DNA from: Mytilisepta virgata | Lineage: Eukaryota > Mollusca > Bivalvia > Mytilida > Mytilidae | Assembly: GCA_028015205.1 (NCBI GenBank) | Contig: CM051520.1 | Location: 64,488,694 to 64,552,693 of the forward strand | Length of the DNA stretch: 64,000 bases | Direction of reading: 5' to 3' | In this document: piece by piece, positions 12,164 to 19,119 of the stretch | Position numbering within the stretch: position 1 is the first letter of the stretch | How the letters are laid out: every line of letters begins with the position of its first letter | Made by a program: the position numbers and the translations under genes | The notes under the pieces: model-generated | What the model saw: the letters and a program-made list of their open reading frames with translations, nothing else | The model's database searches: none | What the model was told of the DNA's origin: nothing

Positions 12164-12310
12164 TATTTATATATATATTTGTAAAGATGGACTGGATTGG
12201 TTCTTATATTATGAAACGTGAAACATGATTGGCTATCTTTCCGACATCGTGATTGGTTAACTTCTCCCATTCCGATTGGTCGAAAATCTGGCATTTTCAT
12301 TGGTCAATTC
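12164..12310 (-). promoter_or_regulatory. CCAAT-array and TATA promoter of the PC4-like gene (left arm)
   Basis: Mirror of 17897-18043. Five ATTGG boxes (CCAAT on the minus strand) at roughly 24-bp intervals precede TATATAAATA (12164-12173 on this strand). Confidence 0.65.
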
Positions 12311-12487
12311 CAACCGTTTCGATAGATCAACACGATGGTACACTGTCCAAATATGCGGCGCCCAATCCGGAAACTGCTCACAATAGGTACGAGTAAACAC
12401 CGACAATACGACCAGTCTTCCTTGGTTCACCACACCGTCTTCGAACATGGCAGAAACGATTCTCTCGTATACTTGGAAGGGGTCCAT
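12257..12487 (-). CDS. Small Bcl-2-like ORF (left-arm copy)
   Basis: Mirror copy of 17720-17950, 76 codons from the ATG chosen there, with an identical predicted protein. It has the same TATAAAAG box 34 bp upstream of the ATG (12522-12529 in window coordinates). It is transcribed outward from the palindrome centre, between the divergent truncated gene at 12688 and the PC4-like gene. Confidence 0.45.
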   Translation of the reverse strand: MDPFQVYERIVSAMFEDGVVNQGRLVVLSVFTRTYCEQFPDWAPHIWTVYHRVDLSKRLELTNENARFSTNRNGRS

Positions 12488-12687
12488 CGTACGAATGACT
12501 TCTCTGACTATCTTCACTTCCTTTTATACATTTATGACATGAGACTACTCTGCATTGACAAACTTGTAACTGTCTACATATATACATGTATATATAGTGT
12601 TGCCAGAAGACCCCGATACCGGGGTTTTGTATCTGAGGCACTGGCAGTCCACCCGGACAGAGGAAAATACCGACAATCGTGTTCAGG

Positions 12688-13002
12688 ATGAACGAGATTA
12701 CATCCGCCACCTTTCCTGATATGGTTCGCCACACATTCAATCTACAAAATACGACCTTCAAGATCAACGTGTCGTTTGGATTTATACTGAGAAACGGAGA
12801 GACCGGAGAACTAAGATACTTCCATTCCAGGACGGGGACGAATGTTCTCTGTCTCGATGATGTTAGATGGACATCAAAGATGGCTGCACCCATTCTCTTG
12901 CTTTTTGCTGCTCATCGCTGTTTTTCTCTTGCTCTGCTAATGATGGCCTTACCTCATTTCAGTTTTGGGGCAACTTGTCGCTGTTTTCGCCGCTGTTGCT
13001 AG
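12688..13002 (+). pseudogene. Truncated gene of unknown function (left-arm copy)
   Basis: The ORF starts with MNEITSATFPDM and has a plausible globular segment through GFILRNGETGELRYFHSRTG. Near codon 56 it runs into a repeated module (gatggacatcaaagatggctgc, also at 14795-14818) and then minisatellite-type sequence, which encodes the Cys/Phe/Ser-rich tail. I therefore read it as the 5' part of a gene cut by a repeat insertion or recombination. It points toward the palindrome centre, opposite to its neighbours, and is divergent from the Bcl-2-like ORF. The N-terminal segment vaguely resembles uncharacterised proteins I remember from invertebrate mobile elements, but I cannot name the family. 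Confidence 0.4.
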
Positions 13003-13069
13003 TGGTGGTCGATTGTCGTTAGTCAAAGATTGGATCTGTGCGAGAGCACCCTTAGATCCGGGTTATTTA

Positions 13070-13220
13070 AAAGTCCACTCTGCATTTATCCAGGCTTGTG
13101 ACTGGCTATCATAAGATAGGCTGCATTAATCCTGCTCAATTTTTTAAGGGCACTCTGCATTTGTCCAGGCTTGTGACTGGCTATATATATGTATAAACAT
13201 ATATTGGCTGCATTACCCTC
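13070..13220. repeat. Two ~75-bp direct repeats (left arm)
   Basis: The sequence tctgcatttatccaggcttg plus tgactggctat occurs at about 13079 and again at about 13154, each followed by ggctgcatta. The surrounding stretch 13003-13419 is otherwise without a supported ORF. Confidence 0.6.
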
Positions 13221-13419
13221 CTTCCCTTTTTTTTTGTTATATTTTTTTCTGTTTTTCTTTGTAATATGTTCCAATTCCTCCGTCACATAGAGTCATTGCT
13301 GTCTTCAGCTGGAGGTGGGGTCGTAGTCGTTCAATACACGGTTAAGCAGATATTTTCGTTTTTCTACGGCCTAATCCCATGATTCTTTTGATTCGTAGTC
13401 TTCCTATTCTCTCCAGCGT

Positions 13420-13851
13420 TTAGTCGTTTTTCTTGATCTCTCTATGTACGGGGTCTTTATTTATGTCTTGATGCCAGGACACCAGTCCGAGGTAATGCTT
13501 TCGTATTTCGTCTCTGTATGAGTCAAACATGTCTCTATATGCTACCAAGCGTGCCTTGTCTTCTTCCATTCCGGCTTCCACTACTTCGTTTACTGTCTGT
13601 GAGTATTCCGATTGATGTACTTGAAATGTTATGTTCAAAACGACTTCCCATAGGGACTGTTCGCAAAGCTCTTCAGAGTCTTCGTTGGATCCATGGTCAC
13701 TACTTTGTTCCGATTCATCGTTATCGGCTTCTGTGGTGGTGTCTGAAGCTGAATCACTATAGTCTGTTGAATCCTCTTCAATACCATGTGCATTCTTTTT
13801 GTGTCGCACTAGGTTAAAGTTTTGCTTGGATTGGTATCCACAGGTATACAT
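13420..13851 (-). CDS. Acidic zinc-finger-like ORF (left-arm copy)
   Basis: Mirror copy of 16356-16787 with an identical 143-residue prediction. It follows the 151-codon ORF in the same frame with only the stop codon between them. Sequence features are described under the right-arm copy. Confidence 0.5.
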   Translation of the reverse strand: MYTCGYQSKQNFNLVRHKKNAHGIEEDSTDYSDSASDTTTEADNDESEQSSDHGSNEDSEELCEQSLWEVVLNITFQVHQSEYSQTVNEVVEAGMEEDKARLVAYRDMFDSYRDEIRKHYLGLVSWHQDINKDPVHREIKKND

Positions 13852-14307
13852 TTAAGACGTCTTTATTTCCTGGTAGTCGATAGCAGAATGAGTTCCGGTC
13901 GTCCTGCAAGTGCTTATATTAGATACAGGTTCCTCAGCGGCTTGTTGATTCATACACAAGCGTTTGGCAAAGTATTCGTTTCGACATTGTTGCAGTTCAG
14001 ATTTCACTTTTCTGATGAGGTCTCTTTTAAGTCTTTTCCACTCGTTGTCAATCCTTCTACATCCCTTGCAGACATTCATGTTTTTGTAGAATTCCGCAAA
14101 GCTCTTGTTCATTTGACACTTTGTACATTTCTTGTTTGGATCCACTTTGCTGGGTCCTCCACTTGTGTTGTCCAGTCGTTTGGTTCTCTCCACTTTGGTT
14201 GGAAGTATTTTCCTTTTCATTTCTGGTTTTGCTTTGGTCTTTGAAAGATCCACAGGTATTAAGTATCTACCAGGAACCAATAAACCGAGAGGCGTTTTCG
14301 ACTCCAT
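13852..14307 (-). CDS. Zinc-ribbon-like ORF (left-arm copy)
   Basis: Mirror copy of 15900-16355. The only substitution I found between the palindrome arms (A at 13855, where the mirror 16352 has C instead of T) falls in the last sense codon, TCT here and TCC in the other arm. Both encode serine, so the proteins are identical. Function and motifs are described under the right-arm copy. Confidence 0.5.
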   Translation of the reverse strand: MESKTPLGLLVPGRYLIPVDLSKTKAKPEMKRKILPTKVERTKRLDNTSGGPSKVDPNKKCTKCQMNKSFAEFYKNMNVCKGCRRIDNEWKRLKRDLIRKVKSELQQCRNEYFAKRLCMNQQAAEEPVSNISTCRTTGTHSAIDYQEIKTS

Positions 14308-14449
14308 TGGTACGTGTGTGTTGTTTGACGGTCTTCAAACAACTGACGAAATTAAACAAAACCTCTGAATATATTTTCGTTAAAAGCTTTCCATTTGCGT
14401 CATGGTGGCGAAGATTGTTTTTGTCTATTCATTCAGACAACACAGTTCG

Positions 14450-14665
14450 CTGCTCGTCATTGTAGTTTGCTGCTCATCATTGCTCATCTTTTGCTCCGCG
14501 CTGCTCATTGCTGCTCATCTCTTGCTCATCGCTGCTCATTGCTGCTCATCTCTTGGTCATCGCTGATCATTGCTGCTCATCTCTTGCTCATCACTGCTCA
14601 TTGCTGGTGATCTCTTGCTCATCGGTGCTCATTGCTGCTCATCTCTTGTTCTTTGCTGCTCATTG
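14450..14665. repeat. Short 31-bp repeat block near the palindrome centre (left arm)
   Basis: About six units of gctgctcatctcttgctcat followed by cgctgctcatt. The period, 31 bp, equals that of the large array at 8867-11087 and the sequence is related but distinct (ctcatctcttg instead of gtttttctcttg). Confidence 0.75.
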
Positions 14666-14914
14666 CTACTCAGGACCTTACTCGCGTGCTCATTTCGCTC
14701 CTGCTGCTTGTTGCTGCTGTTGCTGCTGCTGAGGAGGTGAAGGTGGGATTCTTACTGTTTCGTTATGAGTCACCTCTTGTTCCCGTTGATGTTACGATGG
14801 ACATCCAAGATGGCTGCGGACATGTAACGCGGACCTGAAAGAGAGCACCCTCATGAAACAGAAATTTTAGAGTCTTTCCGGACGGAAACGAACGTTTCCG
14901 GATTTCAGTCCTAA

Positions 14915-15003
14915 CCATAACCCTAACTCGAGTCCTAACCCCAACCCTAACTCTAACACTAACCCTAGTTCTAACCCTAATTTTAACTCTAACCCTAACC
15001 CTA
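14915..15003 (-). repeat. Degenerate telomere-like array (left arm)
   Basis: About fifteen CCCTAA-type units with substitutions (cctaacccta, actctaaccctaac, accctagttctaaccc). The G-rich TTAGGG strand runs away from the palindrome centre, which is the wrong orientation for a chromosome end located at the centre. Confidence 0.75.
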
Positions 15004-15060
15004 GTGCGGCATCTAACCCATATCGTAGGGCTGTCTCGTACTCCTACTCTAAGCGCTCAT

Positions 15061-15146
15061 ACCCCACGCCGTTGGTTCACTGGTGCAAGCGTGACAAACA
15101 CGAGGGAAACAGTCACGCTTGCTTAGGTGATCCAACGACGTGAGGT
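15061..15146. other. Imperfect central hairpin of the palindrome
   Basis: In this 86-base centre the two arms pair incompletely. A 16-base unpaired loop (15096-15111) is followed by an 11-bp stem (15085-15095 with 15112-15122), a 4-base mismatch bubble (15081-15084 with 15123-15126), and then a stem with isolated mismatches at 15076, 15069 and 15064. Outside it the arms are essentially identical. Mismatches concentrated at the apex of otherwise perfect arms resemble the incompletely paired loops of covalently closed hairpin termini, here as a duplex junction. That reading is an inference. Confidence 0.75.
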
Positions 15147-15203
15147 ATGAGCGCTTAGAGTAGGAGTACGAGACAGCCCTACGATATGGGTTAGATGCCG
15201 CAC

Positions 15204-15292
15204 TAGGGTTAGGGTTAGAGTTAAAATTAGGGTTAGAACTAGGGTTAGTGTTAGAGTTAGGGTTGGGGTTAGGACTCGAGTTAGGGTTATGG
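15204..15292 (+). repeat. Degenerate telomere-like array (right arm)
   Basis: Mirror of 14915-15003, reading as TTAGGG-type units on the plus strand and again directed away from the palindrome centre. Confidence 0.75.
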
Positions 15293-15541
15293 TTAGGACT
15301 GAAATCCGGAAACGTTCGTTTCCGTCCGGAAAGACTCTAAAATTTCTGTTTCATGAGGGTGCTCTCTTTCAGGTCCGCGTTACATGTCCGCAGCCATCTT
15401 GGATGTCCATCGTAACATCAACGGGAACAAGAGGTGACTCATAACGAAACAGTAAGAATCCCACCTTCACCTCCTCAGCAGCAGCAACAGCAGCAACAAG
15501 CAGCAGGAGCGAAATGAGCACGCGAGTAAGGTCCTGAGTAG

Positions 15542-15757
15542 CAATGAGCAGCAAAGAACAAGAGATGAGCAGCAATGAGCACCGATGAGCAAGAGATCAC
15601 CAGCAATGAGCAGTGATGAGCAAGAGATGAGCAGCAATGATCAGCGATGACCAAGAGATGAGCAGCAATGAGCAGCGATGAGCAAGAGATGAGCAGCAAT
15701 GAGCAGCGCGGAGCAAAAGATGAGCAATGATGAGCAGCAAACTACAATGACGAGCAG
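15542..15757. repeat. Short 31-bp repeat block near the palindrome centre (right arm)
   Basis: Mirror of 14450-14665; purine-rich plus strand with gatgagcagcaatgagca units. Confidence 0.75.
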
Positions 15758-15899
15758 CGAACTGTGTTGTCTGAATGAATAGACAAAAACAATCTTCGCC
15801 ACCATGACGCAAATGGAAAGCTTTTAACGAAAATATATTCAGAGGTTTTGTTTAATTTCGTCAGTTGTTTGAAGACCGTCAAACAACACACACGTACCA

Positions 15900-16355
15900 A
15901 TGGAGTCGAAAACGCCTCTCGGTTTATTGGTTCCTGGTAGATACTTAATACCTGTGGATCTTTCAAAGACCAAAGCAAAACCAGAAATGAAAAGGAAAAT
16001 ACTTCCAACCAAAGTGGAGAGAACCAAACGACTGGACAACACAAGTGGAGGACCCAGCAAAGTGGATCCAAACAAGAAATGTACAAAGTGTCAAATGAAC
16101 AAGAGCTTTGCGGAATTCTACAAAAACATGAATGTCTGCAAGGGATGTAGAAGGATTGACAACGAGTGGAAAAGACTTAAAAGAGACCTCATCAGAAAAG
16201 TGAAATCTGAACTGCAACAATGTCGAAACGAATACTTTGCCAAACGCTTGTGTATGAATCAACAAGCCGCTGAGGAACCTGTATCTAATATAAGCACTTG
16301 CAGGACGACCGGAACTCATTCTGCTATCGACTACCAGGAAATAAAGACGTCCTAA
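15900..16355 (+). CDS. Zinc-ribbon-like ORF, 151 codons (right arm)
   Basis: The protein starts MESKTPLGLLVPGRYLIPVD, is lysine-rich, and at about residues 60-85 has CTKC, then KSFAEFYKN, then CKGC. This spacing is like the treble-clef or zinc-ribbon modules seen in some DNA-binding and HNH-associated proteins. After it comes a basic helix-prone stretch (RLKRDLIRKVKSELQQC). The start is the ATG in good context (accaatgg). The stop TAA is followed directly by ATG of the next ORF in the same frame. It is the first gene out from the palindrome centre and points outward. A DNA- or RNA-binding role is plausible but not proven, and I do not recognise the family. Confidence 0.5.
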   Translation: MESKTPLGLLVPGRYLIPVDLSKTKAKPEMKRKILPTKVERTKRLDNTSGGPSKVDPNKKCTKCQMNKSFAEFYKNMNVCKGCRRIDNEWKRLKRDLIRKVKSELQQCRNEYFAKRLCMNQQAAEEPVSNISTCRTTGTHSAIDYQEIKTS

Positions 16356-16787
16356 ATGTATACCTGTGGATACCAATCCAAGCAAAACTTTAACCTAGTG
16401 CGACACAAAAAGAATGCACATGGTATTGAAGAGGATTCAACAGACTATAGTGATTCAGCTTCAGACACCACCACAGAAGCCGATAACGATGAATCGGAAC
16501 AAAGTAGTGACCATGGATCCAACGAAGACTCTGAAGAGCTTTGCGAACAGTCCCTATGGGAAGTCGTTTTGAACATAACATTTCAAGTACATCAATCGGA
16601 ATACTCACAGACAGTAAACGAAGTAGTGGAAGCCGGAATGGAAGAAGACAAGGCACGCTTGGTAGCATATAGAGACATGTTTGACTCATACAGAGACGAA
16701 ATACGAAAGCATTACCTCGGACTGGTGTCCTGGCATCAAGACATAAATAAAGACCCCGTACATAGAGAGATCAAGAAAAACGACTAA
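16356..16787 (+). CDS. Acidic zinc-finger-like ORF, 143 codons (right arm)
   Basis: The N-terminus, MYTCGYQSKQNFNLVRHKK followed by NAH, matches the second half of a C2H2 zinc finger (C, then LxRHxxxxH). The first cysteine of the finger would fall at the initiator Met, so the finger is either degenerate or completed by sequence I cannot see. Residues 25-62 are strongly acidic and Ser/Thr-rich (EEDSTDYSDSASDTTTEAD), and the rest is helix-prone. It begins immediately after the stop of the preceding ORF, in frame, so a single 295-codon gene interrupted by TAA, stop readthrough or two separate genes are all possible. The stop is present in both arms. Confidence 0.45.
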   Translation: MYTCGYQSKQNFNLVRHKKNAHGIEEDSTDYSDSASDTTTEADNDESEQSSDHGSNEDSEELCEQSLWEVVLNITFQVHQSEYSQTVNEVVEAGMEEDKARLVAYRDMFDSYRDEIRKHYLGLVSWHQDINKDPVHREIKKND

Positions 16788-16986
16788 ACGCTGGAGAGAA
16801 TAGGAAGACTACGAATCAAAAGAATCATGGGATTAGGCCGTAGAAAAACGAAAATATCTGCTTAACCGTGTATTGAACGACTACGACCCCACCTCCAGCT
16901 GAAGACAGCAATGACTCTATGTGACGGAGGAATTGGAACATATTACAAAGAAAAACAGAAAAAAATATAACAAAAAAAAAGGGAAG

Positions 16987-17137
16987 GAGGGTAATGCAGC
17001 CAATATATGTTTATACATATATATAGCCAGTCACAAGCCTGGACAAATGCAGAGTGCCCTTAAAAAATTGAGCAGGATTAATGCAGCCTATCTTATGATA
17101 GCCAGTCACAAGCCTGGATAAATGCAGAGTGGACTTT
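16987..17137. repeat. Two ~75-bp direct repeats (right arm)
   Basis: Mirror of 13070-13220, with two copies of atagccagtcacaagcctgg. The stretch 16788-17204 has no supported ORF. Confidence 0.6.
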
Positions 17138-17204
17138 TAAATAACCCGGATCTAAGGGTGCTCTCGCACAGATCCAATCTTTGACTAACGACAATCGACC
17201 ACCA

Positions 17205-17519
17205 CTAGCAACAGCGGCGAAAACAGCGACAAGTTGCCCCAAAACTGAAATGAGGTAAGGCCATCATTAGCAGAGCAAGAGAAAAACAGCGATGAGCAGC
17301 AAAAAGCAAGAGAATGGGTGCAGCCATCTTTGATGTCCATCTAACATCATCGAGACAGAGAACATTCGTCCCCGTCCTGGAATGGAAGTATCTTAGTTCT
17401 CCGGTCTCTCCGTTTCTCAGTATAAATCCAAACGACACGTTGATCTTGAAGGTCGTATTTTGTAGATTGAATGTGTGGCGAACCATATCAGGAAAGGTGG
17501 CGGATGTAATCTCGTTCAT
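17205..17519 (-). pseudogene. Truncated gene of unknown function (right-arm copy)
   Basis: Mirror copy of 12688-13002, reading toward the palindrome centre. The plausible coding part ends around 17340, where the repeated module with GCAGCCATCTTTGATGTCC begins; downstream sequence is minisatellite-like. The ATG at 17517-17519 is chosen because it opens the segment with balanced composition. Confidence 0.4.
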
Positions 17520-17678
17520 CCTGAACACGATTGTCGGTATTTTCCTCTGTCCGGGTGGACTGCCAGTGCCTCAGATACAAAACCCCGGTATCGGGGTCTT
17601 CTGGCAACACTATATATACATGTATATATGTAGACAGTTACAAGTTTGTCAATGCAGAGTAGTCTCATGTCATAAATG

Positions 17679-17686
17679 TATAAAAG
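17679..17686 (+). promoter_or_regulatory. TATA box of the Bcl-2-like ORF
   Basis: TATAAAAG, followed by GAAG, stands 34 bp upstream of the ATG at 17720, leaving room for a very short 5' leader. The mirror lies at 12522-12529. Confidence 0.55.
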
Positions 17687-17719
17687 GAAGTGAAGATAGT
17701 CAGAGAAGTCATTCGTACG

Positions 17720-17950
17720 ATGGACCCCTTCCAAGTATACGAGAGAATCGTTTCTGCCATGTTCGAAGACGGTGTGGTGAACCAAGGAAGACTGGTCGTA
17801 TTGTCGGTGTTTACTCGTACCTATTGTGAGCAGTTTCCGGATTGGGCGCCGCATATTTGGACAGTGTACCATCGTGTTGATCTATCGAAACGGTTGGAAT
17901 TGACCAATGAAAATGCCAGATTTTCGACCAATCGGAATGGGAGAAGTTAA
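17720..17950 (+). CDS. Small Bcl-2-like (BH1-containing) ORF, 76 codons (right arm)
   Basis: Residues 10-27 (IVSAMFEDGVVNQGRLVV) have the pattern of a BH1 motif, with an acidic-Gly turn followed by N-x-GR and a hydrophobic helix. The next segment (TYCEQFPDWAPHIW) could be the following helix. Bcl-2 family proteins regulate mitochondrial apoptosis, and DNA viruses often carry copies that block host cell death. This ORF is less than half the usual family length, lacking recognisable BH3, BH4 and membrane anchor regions, so it may be one exon, a fragment or a chance match. The ATG was preferred over an upstream in-frame GTG at 17690 because it follows a TATA box at the expected distance. Its 3' end overlaps the first CCAAT boxes of the next gene. 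Confidence 0.45.
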   Translation: MDPFQVYERIVSAMFEDGVVNQGRLVVLSVFTRTYCEQFPDWAPHIWTVYHRVDLSKRLELTNENARFSTNRNGRS

Positions 17951-18043
17951 CCAATCACGATGTCGGAAAGATAGCCAATCATGTTTCACGTTTCATAATA
18001 TAAGAACCAATCCAGTCCATCTTTACAAATATATATATAAATA
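17897..18043 (+). promoter_or_regulatory. CCAAT-array and TATA promoter of the PC4-like gene
   Basis: CCAAT boxes begin at 17904, 17928, 17951, 17975 and 18007, with intervals of 24, 23, 24 and 32 bp. A strong TATATAAATA follows at 18034-18043 and the PC4-like ATG is at 18075. Four boxes continue as CCAATC or CCAATG, the NF-Y-preferred context. The first two boxes lie inside the end of the Bcl-2-like ORF. Confidence 0.65.
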
Positions 18044-18074
18044 GACCAGCAAGAAGAGGAATCAGTCAGCCGAC

Positions 18075-18590
18075 ATGTCTCGTAAAGAAAAGAAAACCAA
18101 AGACCAGACCAAGTGCGATATCGTTCAAGACGCCATGACAGATTTCAATATTCCTTTGAAAGTACTACTTGGTGGAGGAACGTATGCAGAGCTGACAGAA
18201 TGGAATGGCAGTAAAAGAGTAGATTTGAGATTTTGGGAAAGTGAAACGGTCCCCACCAAGACCGGAGTGAGCCTGTCGTTAATGCAGTGGAAAGCTTTAT
18301 GCGAGACTACTGATGTTCTGGATGATTTGATCGGTAGAGTACAGGATAAAGAACTAGTCGACTGGAGATATCACATTGGGGACAATGTATTCCTCACCGT
18401 CAAATCCCCATACCCCACTATTTGGATAAGAAAGCACTTTATACCCCGGGGAGACTGGACCTATCGTCCAACAAAGAGAGGAATCGGCTTGGACACCTTC
18501 GAATGGAAAGAACTGAAGAAGATCATACCTTTGTTTGAAGAGAAAGAACCAGAACTCAAAACATTGACTGATGTAGATTTTGTAAAATAA
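18075..18590 (+). CDS. PC4-like (Sub1-type) protein with two PC4-like segments (right arm)
   Basis: The 171-residue protein has a lysine-rich start (MSRKEKKTKDQ). The segment RVDLRFWESETVPTKTGVSL then SLMQWKALCE (about 47-78) fits the PC4/p15 fold pattern: a beta strand ending RxFW/Y, K-T/P-T-KxG-xSL, then a helix with QW. A second segment, NVFLTVKSPYPTIWIRKHF then PTKRGIGLDTFEWKELKKII (about 104-152), repeats it. PC4 proteins bind single-stranded DNA and act as transcription coactivators; related domains occur in viruses and phages. One protein carrying both halves could form an intramolecular version of the usual dimer (inference). The ATG has good context (gacatgt) and follows a TATA box. 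The stop TAA overlaps an AATAAA poly(A) signal (18586-18591), a compact, virus-like arrangement. Confidence 0.65.
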   Translation: MSRKEKKTKDQTKCDIVQDAMTDFNIPLKVLLGGGTYAELTEWNGSKRVDLRFWESETVPTKTGVSLSLMQWKALCETTDVLDDLIGRVQDKELVDWRYHIGDNVFLTVKSPYPTIWIRKHFIPRGDWTYRPTKRGIGLDTFEWKELKKIIPLFEEKEPELKTLTDVDFVK

Positions 18591-18591
18591 A
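18586..18591 (+). terminator. Poly(A) signal overlapping the PC4-like stop codon
   Basis: AATAAA shares its TAA with the stop codon at 18588-18590. The mirror is 11616-11621. Confidence 0.5.
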
Positions 18592-18736
18592 ATATGGAAC
18601 TGTTTCATTTGTGTTTGTCGTCGATAAATATCCCAGTATACAATCACATCGATCAGTCTTGATCTACCAATCAAACCGACAACATGAGTACCGAGTGGCC
18701 TTCCGATCATCAGCAGTAAACTACATTCCTTCAGCA

Positions 18737-19119
18737 GTAGCAGCAGCAGCGATTAAAAGTGACAAATAGCACCAAAAACTGAAATGAGCACGCGAGTAAG
18801 ATCATGAGTAGCGATGAACAGCAAAGAGCAAGAGAAGAGCAGCGATGAGCAAGAGAAGAGCAGTGATGAGCAAGAGAAGAGCAGCGATGACGAACAGCAA
18901 CAAGCAGCAGGAGCGAAATGAGCACGCGAGTAAGGCCCTGAGTAGCGATGAGCAGCAAAGAACAAGAAAGGATCAGCGATGAGCAAAAGAAAAAACAGCG
19001 ATGAGCAAGAGAAGAGCAGCGATAACGAACAGCAAAAACCAGCAAGAGCAGTAGTGGCAGCGAAAACAGAGACAAGTAGCCCCAAAAAACGAAATAAGCA
19101 CGCGAGTAAGGTAAGGAGT
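18737..19119. repeat. Degenerate modules before the minisatellite (right arm)
   Basis: Mirror of 11088-11470, with gaaatgagcacgcgagtaa modules. Confidence 0.6.

Noticed and set aside
14915..15292. Head-to-head telomere fusion
   Set aside because: The G-rich strand points away from the centre, opposite to the order expected when two chromosome ends are joined.
17314..17829. 171-codon plus-strand ORF overlapping the truncated gene and the Bcl-2-like ORF
   Set aside because: It spans two better-supported reading frames and their promoter region, contains a YIYMYI microsatellite-derived stretch, and has no recognisable domain.
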